Shown here in pieces: positions 8,362 to 19,100 of a DNA stretch of 58,425 bases; the stretch's first letter is position 1; every line of letters starts with the position of its first letter. Below the pieces are notes generated by a model that worked only from the letters and a program-made list of their open reading frames with translations, was not told the DNA's origin and did not search any database. The DNA comes from Mesorhizobium sp. LMG 17147 (GTDB lineage Bacteria > Pseudomonadota > Alphaproteobacteria > Rhizobiales > Rhizobiaceae), in the NCBI RefSeq assembly GCF_024297145.1, contig NZ_JANCTC010000027.1, forward strand, positions 1 to 58,425, in the 5' to 3' direction. A program made the translations under genes and the position numbers.

Positions 8362-9033
8362 CTATACAGGCTGCGCCGTCCGCTCCGCTTCGATGGCAAT
8401 CCAGCCGCTGGCATCGACGGCGATGCCGATCGCGTCATAGCCGGCGATAGCGGCATGCGGCGTCTGCAAAGAATGCCGGTGCGTGGCGCTGATCACCACG
8501 ATTGCGGCGCCCGCGGCTTCGGCTGCCGCTATGCCGGCCGGCGCGTCCTCGAAGACGAGGCAGTCGCGCACATCGACGCCGAGCCGTTCGGCCGCCAGCC
8601 GGAAGCAGTCGGGCGCCGGCTTGCCGCGGGCCACGTCCTCCGCCGCAACGATCACGGCGGGAGCCGGAATGCCGGCGGCCTGCAGGCGCAGCAAGGCAAG
8701 TTCGCGTGGCGCGGAGGTGGCGATCGCCCAACTCCCAGGCGGCAGCGATGCGAGGAACGCCGTGGCGCCGGCGATCGGGCGAATGCCCTCGACGTCGGCT
8801 GCCTCGGCCTGCAAAAGCGCATCGGCTTCGCGGGCAGGATCGACGCCTGGCAGCGCCAGCCGGCCGATGGTCTCGATCGCCCGCACGCCGTGGATGGTCG
8901 GCAGGAATGCGGCGACGTCAAGACCTTGCCGATGCGCCCAAGCTGCCCAGACCCTTTCCGCCGCGGCAATCGAGTTGAGAATCGTGCCGTCCATATCGAA
9001 CAGGAAGGCCGCAAATTTTCTGCCTGCAAACAT
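8362..9033 (-). CDS. HAD-superfamily (subfamily IA) phosphatase
   Basis: A 223-residue haloacid-dehalogenase-fold hydrolase with all four motifs: nucleophile and acid D13/D15 in LFDMDGT, motif II around T106/S107 in ATSAP, motif III K138 in RGKPAPDCF, and motif IV E162/D163 in FEDAPAG. A helical cap insert between about residues 20 and 90 places it with the beta-phosphoglucomutase/sugar-phosphate phosphatase type. The likely activity is hydrolysis of a small sugar phosphate such as 2-deoxyglucose-6-phosphate or glycerol phosphate; the exact substrate cannot be told. Single gene, convergent with the SdhAF4-like gene. Confidence 0.85.
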   Translation of the reverse strand: MFAGRKFAAFLFDMDGTILNSIAAAERVWAAWAHRQGLDVAAFLPTIHGVRAIETIGRLALPGVDPAREADALLQAEAADVEGIRPIAGATAFLASLPPGSWAIATSAPRELALLRLQAAGIPAPAVIVAAEDVARGKPAPDCFRLAAERLGVDVRDCLVFEDAPAGIAAAEAAGAAIVVISATHRHSLQTPHAAIAGYDAIGIAVDASGWIAIEAERTAQPV

Positions 9034-9211
9034 CGGTTTTCCCGGGTCATCCTGGAGGGATTATTTCGAAAGACGCGTGTCGATCGACCGTAACGTTGCC
9101 GCGTCCGTATGGGAAGCCGCGAGGCGTCGTTTTCGACGTTCGCAAGGAACCGCCGCGCACTCTCCCGCGTTGACCAGCACTATCTTCCATGACGATCGTA
9201 GGGGGACGGCG

Positions 9212-10081
9212 ATGCTGATCAGGCTCGGCTATGAAATTGGCATTGAATGCGCTGCAGCCACGCCGATTGTTTCGCTGCTCGAGATCCACAGGGATCGCCA
9301 GGTCGACATCAAGCGGCAGACGCGCGTGCTGACCTCGCCGTCGGTCCCGACCAGGGTCTACCACGATCTTTTCGGCAATAGCTGCCGCCGCTTCACGGCG
9401 CCGGCCGGAAGCTTTCGCATCCTCTATGACGCGGTGGTCGAGGACAGCGGTGAGGCGGACGAAGTCAACACGCTGGCCAGGGAAGTTCCGGTCGCCGAAT
9501 TGCCGGACGAGGTGCTCGGCTATCTGCTCGGCAGCCGTTACTGCGAGACCGACCATCTCGGCGACCTGGCCTGGCAACTGTTCGGCCAGCTTCCGCCGGG
9601 CTGGGCGCGGGTGCAGGCGATCGTCGACTATGTCCACAACCGCCTGTCCTTCGGCTACGGTTATGCGCGCTCGACCCGCACGGCGGCGCAGGCGCATGAG
9701 GAACGCGTCGGCGTCTGCCGCGACTTTGCCCATCTGGCGATCACGCTCTGCCGCTGCATGAATATCCCGGCCCGCTACGTGAACGGCTATCTCGGCGATA
9801 TCGGCGTGCCCGCCGATCCGGCGCCGATGGACTTCTCGGCCTGGATGGAAGTGTTCCTCGACAGCAAGTGGTACACGTTCGATCCTCGCCACAACGTGCC
9901 GAGAATCGGCCGTGTCGTCATTGCGCGTGGCCGCGACGCCACCGACGTGCCGCTGTTGCACAGTTTCGGCCCGCACCGGCTCAGCCTGTTCAAGGTCTGG
10001 ACCTACGAGCAGGAAGGCAACCTGTTCAAGCCGCCCTATCGCGGCCTCGACAGGACCGTCACCGCACGGGTGCTGGCCTAA
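9212..10081 (+). CDS. Transglutaminase-like cysteine protein
   Basis: A 289-residue protein with the transglutaminase/protease fold: an N-terminal beta domain (about 1-130) and a core with C169 in RVGVCRDFAHLA and an aspartate in FDPRHN (about 227). Where most transglutaminase-like proteins have a histidine before AWxE, this one has serine (DFSAWMEVFL, S209). Related cytoplasmic proteins in bacteria share the FSAW form, so this may be a family trait rather than damage. The start at 9212 follows GGGGGA about six bases upstream; the same frame is open far upstream, but only as a shadow of the opposite-strand HAD gene. Substrate unknown. Confidence 0.85.
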   Translation: MLIRLGYEIGIECAAATPIVSLLEIHRDRQVDIKRQTRVLTSPSVPTRVYHDLFGNSCRRFTAPAGSFRILYDAVVEDSGEADEVNTLAREVPVAELPDEVLGYLLGSRYCETDHLGDLAWQLFGQLPPGWARVQAIVDYVHNRLSFGYGYARSTRTAAQAHEERVGVCRDFAHLAITLCRCMNIPARYVNGYLGDIGVPADPAPMDFSAWMEVFLDSKWYTFDPRHNVPRIGRVVIARGRDATDVPLLHSFGPHRLSLFKVWTYEQEGNLFKPPYRGLDRTVTARVLA

Positions 10082-10410
10082 TCCTCCCGGAGACGTTCAC
10101 AGCCCATGTTTCCACGTCCCGCCATCGCGGTCGTGCTGATCCGGTTCGAGACATCTCGTCTGTACCGGATCGGGACGCCATCCGGCCGTTCCGAATTGCC
10201 AGCCGGATCGTGGTAAGCGCTTTGTGAACAAAGCTGCGCCGACGCGGCTTTCGTTTACCCGCTGTTTACCTTGTCGCCGCTCGAAACCGTTTGGAAACAA
10301 TGGCCTGAGCGGGGGCCGCTCGCTTTCCCGCGCCCGGCGGCGCGATCCGGCCGGATTCCTGCAATGCGCGTTCGGACAGCTGCAGGCTGTGGCGAATGGA
10401 GGCGGAAGGA
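10082..10410. other. 329-base intergenic region
   Basis: No convincing gene. It holds a 16-bp dyad at 10219-10234 (listed separately) and, about 20 bases further, two close copies of a GTTTACC heptamer (in TTCGTTTACCC and CTGTTTACCTT, about 10252-10270). These probably belong to the promoter region of the downstream TadG-like gene. Confidence 0.5.
10219..10234. promoter_or_regulatory. Dyad upstream of the TadG-like gene
   Basis: GCTTTGT (10219-10225) and ACAAAGC (10228-10234) are exact inverted repeats with a two-base centre. The site lies about 175 bases before the start at 10411. It is the size of a dimeric repressor or activator site. No regulator gene is adjacent. Confidence 0.35.
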
Positions 10411-11772
10411 ATGCGGCGTTTCGGGGGTCCTGTTCAGGCGATCGGCGGCTTTACCGAGGATCGCAGCGGAAATTTCGCGGTGCTGTTTGGTATAATCGGC
10501 TCAGTGCTGGCGCTGAGCGTCGGCTTTGCCGTCAATGTCTCCCAACTCTACAATGTGAAATCGAGCCTGCAAGGCGTCGTCGATGCTGCGGTCACCTCGA
10601 CGGCCCGCGACCTGACGACCAGCGTCATCAGCGAGGCTGACGCCAGCAAATCGGTGCAGGCCTTTCTCGATGCCAACAGCACGGCGGGTATCCTGCAGGA
10701 CAATCAGATCGTTCTCGACAAACTGACTGTCGACCGAATCGCCAAGACCGTTCAGGCGGACGTTCATGTCAATGTCAGCTATTATTTCCCGCTTTTCAGC
10801 ACGGGTAGCATGCAGCGCGTTCCCGCATCGACGACGGCTCTCTATTCGGACAAGCAGATCGAAGTCGCGATGATGCTCGATGTTACCGGCTCGATGGCAG
10901 GCCAGAAAATCATCGATCTGCGGACGGCTGCGGCGAATGCTGTCGACAGCTTCCTGGGCGGTCAGGACCCGTCCAAACCGCGCGTGCGGGTTGCCATCGT
11001 GCCTTATGCCAATTCGGTGAATGCCGGTACACTTGCCGCCGGCAGCGTCTATGTGGAAACCACCGCCAGCCAACGCAAACAGGCGCCGGCCAATGACGCC
11101 GTGCAGTATGTCTCGGGCTTCATCCGTCCCGATAATTGCGCCACCGAACGCAAGGGGACCTACCAGTATTCGGACGCAGGCCCCGACGCCAGCATGGTCA
11201 ACCGCGACTACCTGCTGTCGTCCTTCGCCTGGCAAACCGGCACCGCCGCCTGCCCGGCCGCCACGCTGATGCCGCTGACGGCCGATGCGACGGCGCTCAA
11301 GACGGTCATCAAGAATTTCGTCGCCTCCGGCGGCACTGCCGGCCATATCGGCGTGCAGTGGACCTGGTACGTGCTCTCGGAGAGCTGGGGGAGCATAATG
11401 AGGACTTCGCAGCGGCCGGCCAAGATGGATCCAAAAAAGGTCGCCAAAATCGCGATCCTGATGACCGACGGCGAATTCAACCTGTCCTACTTCGATGCGA
11501 GCACGGTGAGCGACGTTTACAATGACGCCGGCAAGGAGCCGACCCGCACGGCAGCCAAGAAACTTTGCGCTGCCATGCGCGACAGGGGCATCGAGATCTT
11601 CACTATTGGATTTGACCTAAACGAAACAAATGCCAAGGCGACGCTCCAGGATTGCGCGAGCCCGGACACCACCAAGATCAAGCACTTCTACCAAGCTGCC
11701 AATGGAACCGAACTCAACCAGGCTTTCCAGGACATAGCGCGCAACGTCGAGATGTTGAGCGTAACCAAATAA
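10411..11772 (+). CDS. TadG-like pilus-assembly protein with von Willebrand A domain
   Basis: A 453-residue protein beginning with a TadE/TadG-type N-terminus: a basic head, a single hydrophobic helix (about 20-45, NFAVLFGIIGSVLALSVGFA), then the periplasmic part. From about residue 150 there is a VWA domain with a MIDAS-like DVTGSM motif (D157) and MTDGEFN (around 350). Such proteins are peripheral parts of Flp/Tad pilus systems or envelope adhesion factors. No other tad gene is nearby, so it is an orphan. The ATG at 10411 has GGAGG eight bases upstream; the ATG at 10396 would overlap that ribosome site. A dyad and GTTTACC repeats lie upstream. Confidence 0.8.
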   Translation: MRRFGGPVQAIGGFTEDRSGNFAVLFGIIGSVLALSVGFAVNVSQLYNVKSSLQGVVDAAVTSTARDLTTSVISEADASKSVQAFLDANSTAGILQDNQIVLDKLTVDRIAKTVQADVHVNVSYYFPLFSTGSMQRVPASTTALYSDKQIEVAMMLDVTGSMAGQKIIDLRTAAANAVDSFLGGQDPSKPRVRVAIVPYANSVNAGTLAAGSVYVETTASQRKQAPANDAVQYVSGFIRPDNCATERKGTYQYSDAGPDASMVNRDYLLSSFAWQTGTAACPAATLMPLTADATALKTVIKNFVASGGTAGHIGVQWTWYVLSESWGSIMRTSQRPAKMDPKKVAKIAILMTDGEFNLSYFDASTVSDVYNDAGKEPTRTAAKKLCAAMRDRGIEIFTIGFDLNETNAKATLQDCASPDTTKIKHFYQAANGTELNQAFQDIARNVEMLSVTK

Positions 11773-11785
11773 GGGACAACAGCCC

Positions 11786-11827
11786 AAAAAGGAAAAGGCC
11801 GCCGCTTCTTGCGAAGTCGGCGGCCTT
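11786..11827 (-). terminator. Rho-independent terminator reading on the minus strand
   Basis: A 10-bp perfect stem AAGGCCGCCG (11795-11804) / CGGCGGCCTT (11818-11827), with a small inner CTTC/GAAG stem, is followed on the minus strand by TTTTCCTTTTT. On the plus strand there is no U-tract, so it fits the end of a minus-strand transcript from the small gene at 11894-11965. It may also block read-through from the TadG-like gene. Confidence 0.75.
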
Positions 11828-11893
11828 CCGTGTTTCCGTCCATGGCGCGGCTCCTGGCTGCGACGGTTGGTCGCCAGCCGCGCATCTCGCGCC

Positions 11894-11965
11894 TTAACGG
11901 GAAGACTGCTTCCCGAAAGTGCGATCCGCTGAGGCCACGTTCTGGAAAACGAAATCACTCGACAT
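11894..11965 (-). CDS. Candidate 23-residue small protein with near-perfect Shine-Dalgarno
   Basis: The ATG at 11965 is preceded by AAGGAGGTGATCC, an uninterrupted complement to the 3' end of 16S rRNA, so ribosome binding should be very strong. The frame encodes MSSDFVFQNVASADRTFGK plus QSSR and then TAA. About 65 bases after the stop lies a minus-strand intrinsic terminator (11786-11827). Ribosome site, short frame and terminator together suggest a real small transcript of about 180-250 nt, although no clear promoter is visible. I recognise no homologue; the peptide is hydrophilic with no membrane segment. It could also be a leader peptide or a dual-function small RNA. Confidence 0.45.
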   Translation of the reverse strand: MSSDFVFQNVASADRTFGKQSSR

Positions 11966-12159
11966 CGGATCACCTCCTTTCGATTTGTTGAACACTTGCT
12001 CATGATGGGGTGTCATCCGGCAAATGGCAAGGCGCGGCACTCGAAAATCCTGAACAAGCGTGCTTGTGCACTCGGGCGGCTTGCGGCCGGCCGATCCGGC
12101 AGGCAAGATCGAGCCGCGATTGTTCCGGGCCGCTTTTTGCCGGGTAAGGGAGGATGGGG

Positions 12160-13428
12160 ATGGAGGCAGCCGAAAGAGCGGCCCGGATTGTTCGGACGGT
12201 CATCGAAACGCTGAAACCGGGTTTCGCGGTGAGGCTGTGGACAGGCGAGCGGATCGGCCCGGCTACCGGCCCGGTGCTCACTATCAACGACCAGGACATC
12301 GTCTGGCAGATCGTACGTCGGCCCTCGTTATCGACGCTGATCGAGATGTGGATTGCCAAGGCGGTCGACGTCGAAGACGGATCGCTGTTCGATTTCTACG
12401 CCTTGCCCACGCACGGCAAGCTCAGGACGAAGCTCAAGACGTTGCCGAAGCTGGCGATCCTGCGCGACCTGCCGGCGGTGCTGTTTTCGCGAAAACAGAT
12501 GACGGCGCGAACCGATCTTTCCGGCCGCAATCCTTACGTCAGCGGGTCGAGCAAGGAGGCGATCCAGCATCACTACGACATTTCCAACGCATTCTACCGG
12601 CTCTTCCTCGACGAGCGCATGGTCTATAGCTGCGGCTATTTCAAGGATTTCGCCAACGATATCGATCAGGCCCAAAGAGACAAGCTCGACCATATCTGCC
12701 GCAAGCTTCGGCTGAAGCCCGGCGAAAAACTGCTCGACATCGGCTGCGGCTGGGGAGCGATGCTCATCCATGCGGTGAAGAATTATGGCGTCGTCGGCCA
12801 CGGCGTTTCGCTGTCGGAGGCACAGACCGAGCTCGCCCGCGAACGCATCCGCGCCGCGGGGCTGGAGGACCGCATCACCATCGAGATCAAGTCCTATGCC
12901 GAGCTGTCCGGCTCCTTCGACAAGATCTCGTCGATCGGCATGTTCGAGCATCTGGGACTTGCCAACCATGCGGCCTATTTCTCGAGGATCCATCGCCTGC
13001 TCAAGCCCGGCGGCATCTATCTGCACCACGCCATCACCCGGCGCGACAAGGGCAACATGAAGAAGACGCTGCGCAAGGGGCCGGAATTCAAGGCGCTGAT
13101 CAAATACATTTTTCCGGGCGGCGAACTCGATACGATCGGCATGACGCTCGGCAATCTCGAGGCGCACGGCTTCCTCGTCTACGACGTCGAAAACTTGCGC
13201 GAGCACTATGCGCGCACCTGCAGGCTATGGGCAGAGCGTCTCCACGCACGCTTTGACGAAGCCATCGCTGAGGTCGGCGAAGCCAAGGCGCGGCTCTGGC
13301 TGCTTTATCTCACCGGCTGCTCGATTACTTTCGAACGTGCATCGGCGCAGGTTTTCCAGACCGTCGCCACAAGGCGCGCGCGTGGGCCGAGCGGCCTGCC
13401 GCCGACGCGGGCGGATTTGTACCGATAG
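12160..13428 (+). CDS. cfa: Cyclopropane-fatty-acyl-phospholipid synthase family protein
   Basis: SAM-dependent transfer of a methylene group to unsaturated acyl chains of membrane phospholipids. The 422-residue product has an N-terminal lipid-binding domain (about 1-125), then QHHYDISNAFYRLFLD (about 143-158) and YSCGYF, both hallmarks of the family. The SAM motif LLDIGCGWGAMLIHA follows around 197-211, with a further conserved segment in SSIGMFEHLG. The ATG at 12160 has AAGGGAGG six bases upstream; the ATG at 12154 would abut it. Rhizobia often carry several cfa paralogues, so this may not be the main one. It ends directly against the convergent MOSC gene. Confidence 0.9.
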   Translation: MEAAERAARIVRTVIETLKPGFAVRLWTGERIGPATGPVLTINDQDIVWQIVRRPSLSTLIEMWIAKAVDVEDGSLFDFYALPTHGKLRTKLKTLPKLAILRDLPAVLFSRKQMTARTDLSGRNPYVSGSSKEAIQHHYDISNAFYRLFLDERMVYSCGYFKDFANDIDQAQRDKLDHICRKLRLKPGEKLLDIGCGWGAMLIHAVKNYGVVGHGVSLSEAQTELARERIRAAGLEDRITIEIKSYAELSGSFDKISSIGMFEHLGLANHAAYFSRIHRLLKPGGIYLHHAITRRDKGNMKKTLRKGPEFKALIKYIFPGGELDTIGMTLGNLEAHGFLVYDVENLREHYARTCRLWAERLHARFDEAIAEVGEAKARLWLLYLTGCSITFERASAQVFQTVATRRARGPSGLPPTRADLYR

Positions 13429-14171
13429 CTACAGGAGGCGCATCGTGGCGCCGATCTCGACGCGCGCCGGTCGATCGACGGTGCAGTAGACGCCGAGATT
13501 ATGGGCGTTGTGGCGGACCAGGCTGCGCAGGATTGCCGGGTCGTGGTCGAACCCGTCCTGGCCAATGATGGTGAAGCCGCAGCGGCGGCACGGCTCGGAG
13601 ATGGTCAGGAGCAGGTCGCCGATTGCCAGCTTGCGCCCGATCCATTCCGTCTCGGGGAACGACCCCTCGACCTCCGGCATATCGACGACGATGTTGGGGC
13701 GGAAGCGGCGCGCGTCGGCGGTGCCCTCTGGATGCAGCACTTTCAAACGCGCCAGTGAGGCGGTGGTCAGCAGGTGAATAGGGGCTTTGACGTAGCGTTC
13801 CGTCAGCAGAGGGCCGGCGTAATCCGGAGCCGCATTTTCCTGGCGGAACGGCCGGATGGAAGCCGCAAAGCCGAGATACGCGGAAACCGCGCGATCACTT
13901 TGCGCGCCAGGTGCCGAAAGCCAGCGTCCGTCGGGGATGGCGACCTCCAGCCTGCCGGCCTGCGACAGCCGGGTGCGGATGCGGGGCACCTTGTGCCATT
14001 TCGCTTCGCGGTCGGGCCGTGCGATTTCATCGGTCGAGGTATCGACAAGACCAAACAGGCGGTCGCCTTCGACGGTATACCTGTCGACGGAGATCGCCTC
14101 CTGAAACTCGCCGGCGAGCGAGCTCGCGGGATAGCGCCAAAGCTCGGTGACGGCGCCCAATGCGGGTTGCA

Positions 14172-14172
<1 letters not shown>
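13429..14172 (-). CDS. MOSC domain-containing protein
   Basis: A 247-residue protein with an N-terminal MOSC_N beta barrel (about 1-100, opening with VTELWRYPASSLAGE) and a C-terminal MOSC domain. The cysteine-bearing segment SEPCRRCGFTII (about 192-203) contains the conserved Cys expected to carry sulfur or coordinate molybdenum cofactor, as in mARC/YcbX-type enzymes. A role in molybdenum-dependent reduction of N-hydroxylated compounds is possible but not shown. Its ATG overlaps the acs stop by one base (TGATG), so it is probably translated by coupling after acs. Confidence 0.85.
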
Positions 14173-16127
<1,955 letters not shown>

Positions 16128-16432
16128 TTCTTCGCCTTCCTCCCCAAAACCAAACCGCCGGCTTGACCGCCGGCAGGATCGCAGCGATGCGGCCGCGAAT
16201 TCGCGCGCATTATTAACAGTTCGGCGGTGACGGCAACATTAGACGTTGGATTCGCGCGGCGGGATGCCGCAGGTGCCTTGCCGGGTGGTGTCAGCACTCT
16301 CGTGAGGCGGCTGCTAAGCGCATGTTTTTGCGGGAGGAATCTGGTTTGATCGCAGAAATATCAATAGACGAATAAGCAAATGGGGTGCACAATTTCAGGC
16401 TGGGAGGAAGGAGAATCAACCAGGGGACCGCA
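16128..16432. other. Divergent intergenic region between acs and usg
   Basis: No gene is evident. The direct repeat CCGCCGGC occurs twice around a TTGA spacer near 16158-16177, and because it contains the palindrome GCCGGC it can also fold back. An A/T-rich stretch at 16341-16385 is the best place for the usg promoter, but I can assign no -35/-10 pair with confidence. Confidence 0.4.
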
Positions 16433-16705
16433 ATGCGCGACCATTCAGAAATGGACCTGATGCTCAAGGGCTATGGCTTGACCACGGCCAAGATTCTTTA
16501 TCACTTTCCCGATCATCCGCATCTGCTGCAGAGCTTCATCTGGCAGGATTACGACATCGCCCCGAAATTTCCGGTGCTGATCCGCTTCATCGAATTCTGG
16601 AAGGCCGAGCTCGAAGGCCCGCTGCATTCGGTGAGCTACACGCACCAGAAGCTGATCGCGCCGAACGAATGGCGCAAGGTCGACGGCGAGTTCGTGCTGC
16701 ATTAG
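16433..16705 (+). CDS. Usg family protein
   Basis: A 90-residue protein of the Usg family found in alphaproteobacteria (the name comes from a gene beside tryptophan genes; function unknown). Visible signatures are KGYGLTTAKILYHFPDHP (about 10-27), SFIWQDYDIAPKFP and FWKAELEGPLHSV. The start at 16433 gives the usual MRDHSEMD N-terminus and follows AGGGGACC; an in-frame GTG at 16385 would add 16 unsupported residues. It stands alone, divergent from acs and convergent with an aldo/keto reductase gene whose stop lies 43 bases away. Confidence 0.88.
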   Translation: MRDHSEMDLMLKGYGLTTAKILYHFPDHPHLLQSFIWQDYDIAPKFPVLIRFIEFWKAELEGPLHSVSYTHQKLIAPNEWRKVDGEFVLH

Positions 16706-16747
16706 CCGGGGGCGGCAGCCTGGGAGCCGCCGCCAGCTTATGGAGCG

Positions 16748-17782
16748 TCAGACTGCGGGCGCGTTCAGCCGGGCAAATCCCTCCTGCCGGCGATAGGGAA
16801 AATACGGGTAGGGTGCGGTGACTTCACTTGCCGTGTCGAGCTTCTTCATCTGCTCGGCTGTCAAGGACCAGCCGACGGCGCCGAGATTCTGGCGCAACTG
16901 CTCCTCGTTGCGCGCGCCAATGATGACGGAGGCGACGGTCGGCCGCTGCAGCAGCCAATTGATGGCGATCTGCGCTATGGTCTTGCCGGTTTCCTCTGCG
17001 ACAACATCAAGCGCGTCGACGACCCGATAGAGATGGTCATCCTCGACGGGCGGTCCGAAGCTTGCCGTGTCGTGCAGCCGGCTTTTCTCAGGCAGCTTCT
17101 GGCCACGGCGGATCTTGCCGGTCAGGCGGCCCCAGCCGAGTGGGCTCCACACCAGCGCACCGACACCCTGGCCGAGGCCGAGCGGCATCAACTCCCATTC
17201 ATAATCGCGTCCGACCAGCGAGTAGTATACCTGATGGGCGACGTATCGAGGATAGCCATATCTATCCGCCAGGCCGAGTGACTTCATCACTTGCCAGCCG
17301 GAAAAATTGGAGACGCCGACATAACGCAGCTTGCCGGCGCGCACAAGACCGTCCAGCGTCGACAGCACCTCCTCGATCGGTGTTGCGGCATCAAAGGCGT
17401 GCAGTTGCAGCAGGTCGATGTAATCGGTGCCAAGACGCTTCAGCGCGTCTTCGACGGCCTTGATCAGGCGTGAACGTGACGAGCCGGCATCGTTGGGACC
17501 GTCGCCCATCGGCAGCGAGGTCTTGGTCGAGATCAGCACGGCGTCGCGGCGGCCCTTGATGGCAGCGCCGAGCACTTGTTCGGAAGCGCCAATCGAATAG
17601 ACATCGGCGGTGTCGAACAGGTTGACGCCGGCCTCTAGGCAGATGTCGACCAGCCGCCGTGCTTCCGTCGCATCGCTGTTGCCCCAGGCGCCGAACAGCG
17701 GGCCTGAACCGCCGAAGGTTCCAGCGCCGAACGAGAGTGCCGGGACCTTCAGGCCCGATGCGCCAAGATTTCGATAATCCAT
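16748..17782 (-). CDS. Aldo/keto reductase
   Basis: A 344-residue NADPH-type TIM-barrel oxidoreductase. The catalytic tetrad is complete: D57 and Y62 in FDTADVYS, K87 in ISTKTS, H128 in LQLHAFD. NADP-binding sequence IIGARNEEQL occurs near the C-terminus. It resembles the Tas/YajO-like group that reduces aldehydes and small ketones; the substrate is unknown. It lies 56 bases downstream of an MFS gene on the same strand and probably forms a two-gene operon with it, under the divergent LysR regulator. A second aldo/keto reductase at 20129 is a diverged paralogue. Confidence 0.9.
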   Translation of the reverse strand: MDYRNLGASGLKVPALSFGAGTFGGSGPLFGAWGNSDATEARRLVDICLEAGVNLFDTADVYSIGASEQVLGAAIKGRRDAVLISTKTSLPMGDGPNDAGSSRSRLIKAVEDALKRLGTDYIDLLQLHAFDAATPIEEVLSTLDGLVRAGKLRYVGVSNFSGWQVMKSLGLADRYGYPRYVAHQVYYSLVGRDYEWELMPLGLGQGVGALVWSPLGWGRLTGKIRRGQKLPEKSRLHDTASFGPPVEDDHLYRVVDALDVVAEETGKTIAQIAINWLLQRPTVASVIIGARNEEQLRQNLGAVGWSLTAEQMKKLDTASEVTAPYPYFPYRRQEGFARLNAPAV

Positions 17783-17838
17783 GGGTTTGCTCCGTGTGGA
17801 AGGATGGCTGTTTCAAAGATTGGTTGAGGTTTGCCGTT

Positions 17839-19020
17839 CTATGACGGCGCGATTTCCGGTGTGGCGAGGGCAGGGTCTCGGTCGAGGCGCAGAGCAAACG
17901 CCGCCACGGCAAGCGCTGAAAGCGGCAACAGGGCCGCGACCCAGGTGACGGCGCCGAGGCCGGGACCGTGCGCGATGACCACGCCGCCGAGCCAGGCGCC
18001 GGCCGCGTTGCCGAGGTTGAAGGCGGCGATGTTGAAGGACGAGGCGAGGCTCTGGCCGGCGCCTTGTGCCTTTTCCAGCACCCACATCTGCAGTGGCGCC
18101 ACGGTGGCGAAGGCGGCGGCGCCGAGCAGGCCGACATAGATAACGGCCATGACCTGGCTGTGCAGGGCGAAGGTCATGGTGCCGAGCACCAGCGCCAGGA
18201 CGACGAGACTGCCGAGAACGGAAGGTAGCAGCCGGCGGTCGGCGAACTTGCCGCCGGCGATGTTGCCGGCGATAAGGCCGCCGCCGAAGACCAGCAGGAT
18301 AGGCGACACCGCTGCTTCCTCAAAACCGGTGATCTCGGTCAGCAACGGGGCGATGTAGGTGAAGACGGCAAAGACGCCGGCATAGCCAAGCACGGTGGTG
18401 GCAAAGCCAAGCAGGACGGGCGTGCGGCCGAGCACCGCGAGATCGGCGCGCAAATTGCTCTTCTCAGGTTCTGTTCGGCTGCGCGGCACCACCAGGAGAA
18501 TGATGGCGAAGGCGGCGATGCCGACCAGGGTCACCGCCCAGAACGTCGCGCGCCAGCCGAAGGCCTGGCCGAGCCAAGTGCCGAAAGGCACGCCGAGGAT
18601 GTTGGCGATGGTCAGGCCGGTGAACATCAGGGCGATCGCCGAAGCTTTCTTGTTGGGCGCCACCAGCCCGGTCGCCACGACCGAGCCGACGCCGAAGAAG
18701 GTGCCGTGGGCGAAGGCGGTCAGCACGCGCGCACCCATCAGCGTCCAGTAGTCTGGGGCAAGCGCACAGGCGAGGTTGCCCAGCGTGAAGATCGCCATCA
18801 GCGACAGAAGCACGGTCTTGCGCGGCCAACGGCCGGTTGCGATCGTCAGCAGCGGCGCGCCGATGACGACGCCGAGCGCATAGCCGGAAATAAGCTGGCC
18901 GGCAGCCGAGATCGAGACGTCGAGATCGGTGCTGACGTCGAGCAGGAGGCCCATGATGACGAATTCGGTGACGCCGATGCCGAACGCACCGGCGGCAAGA
19001 GCGTAAAGAGCAAAGGGCAT
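17839..19020 (-). CDS. MFS transporter (DHA1 / AraJ-like)
   Basis: A 393-residue 12-helix permease of the drug:H+ antiporter-1 type. It begins MPFALYALAAGAFGIGVTEF, the standard opening of AraJ/YdhP-like exporters, and has the motif GRWPRKTVLL after the second helix. Such proteins export sugars or small toxic compounds. The in-frame ATG at 19158 would lie opposite the LysR start, so I use 19020. It lies divergently from a LysR gene with two operator-like repeats between them, and upstream of an aldo/keto reductase, which suggests an inducible detoxification unit. Confidence 0.9.
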   Translation of the reverse strand: MPFALYALAAGAFGIGVTEFVIMGLLLDVSTDLDVSISAAGQLISGYALGVVIGAPLLTIATGRWPRKTVLLSLMAIFTLGNLACALAPDYWTLMGARVLTAFAHGTFFGVGSVVATGLVAPNKKASAIALMFTGLTIANILGVPFGTWLGQAFGWRATFWAVTLVGIAAFAIILLVVPRSRTEPEKSNLRADLAVLGRTPVLLGFATTVLGYAGVFAVFTYIAPLLTEITGFEEAAVSPILLVFGGGLIAGNIAGGKFADRRLLPSVLGSLVVLALVLGTMTFALHSQVMAVIYVGLLGAAAFATVAPLQMWVLEKAQGAGQSLASSFNIAAFNLGNAAGAWLGGVVIAHGPGLGAVTWVAALLPLSALAVAAFALRLDRDPALATPEIAPS

Positions 19021-19100
19021 GGCGGTTCCACTTCGATGACGACCAGTTTTGACGACGGGCGCCGTGTTCCTCCCACGCCCCAATTCGGAAGATCGTGTCG

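Noticed and set aside
8483..9211. Upstream in-frame extension of the transglutaminase-like gene
   Set aside because: It runs opposite the HAD phosphatase and has no family similarity; the ATG at 9212 has its own ribosome site.
11968..11981. Sequence matching the extreme 3' end of 16S rRNA
   Set aside because: It is not an rRNA fragment: no other 16S sequence is present, and on the minus strand it reads as a strong Shine-Dalgarno directly before an ATG.
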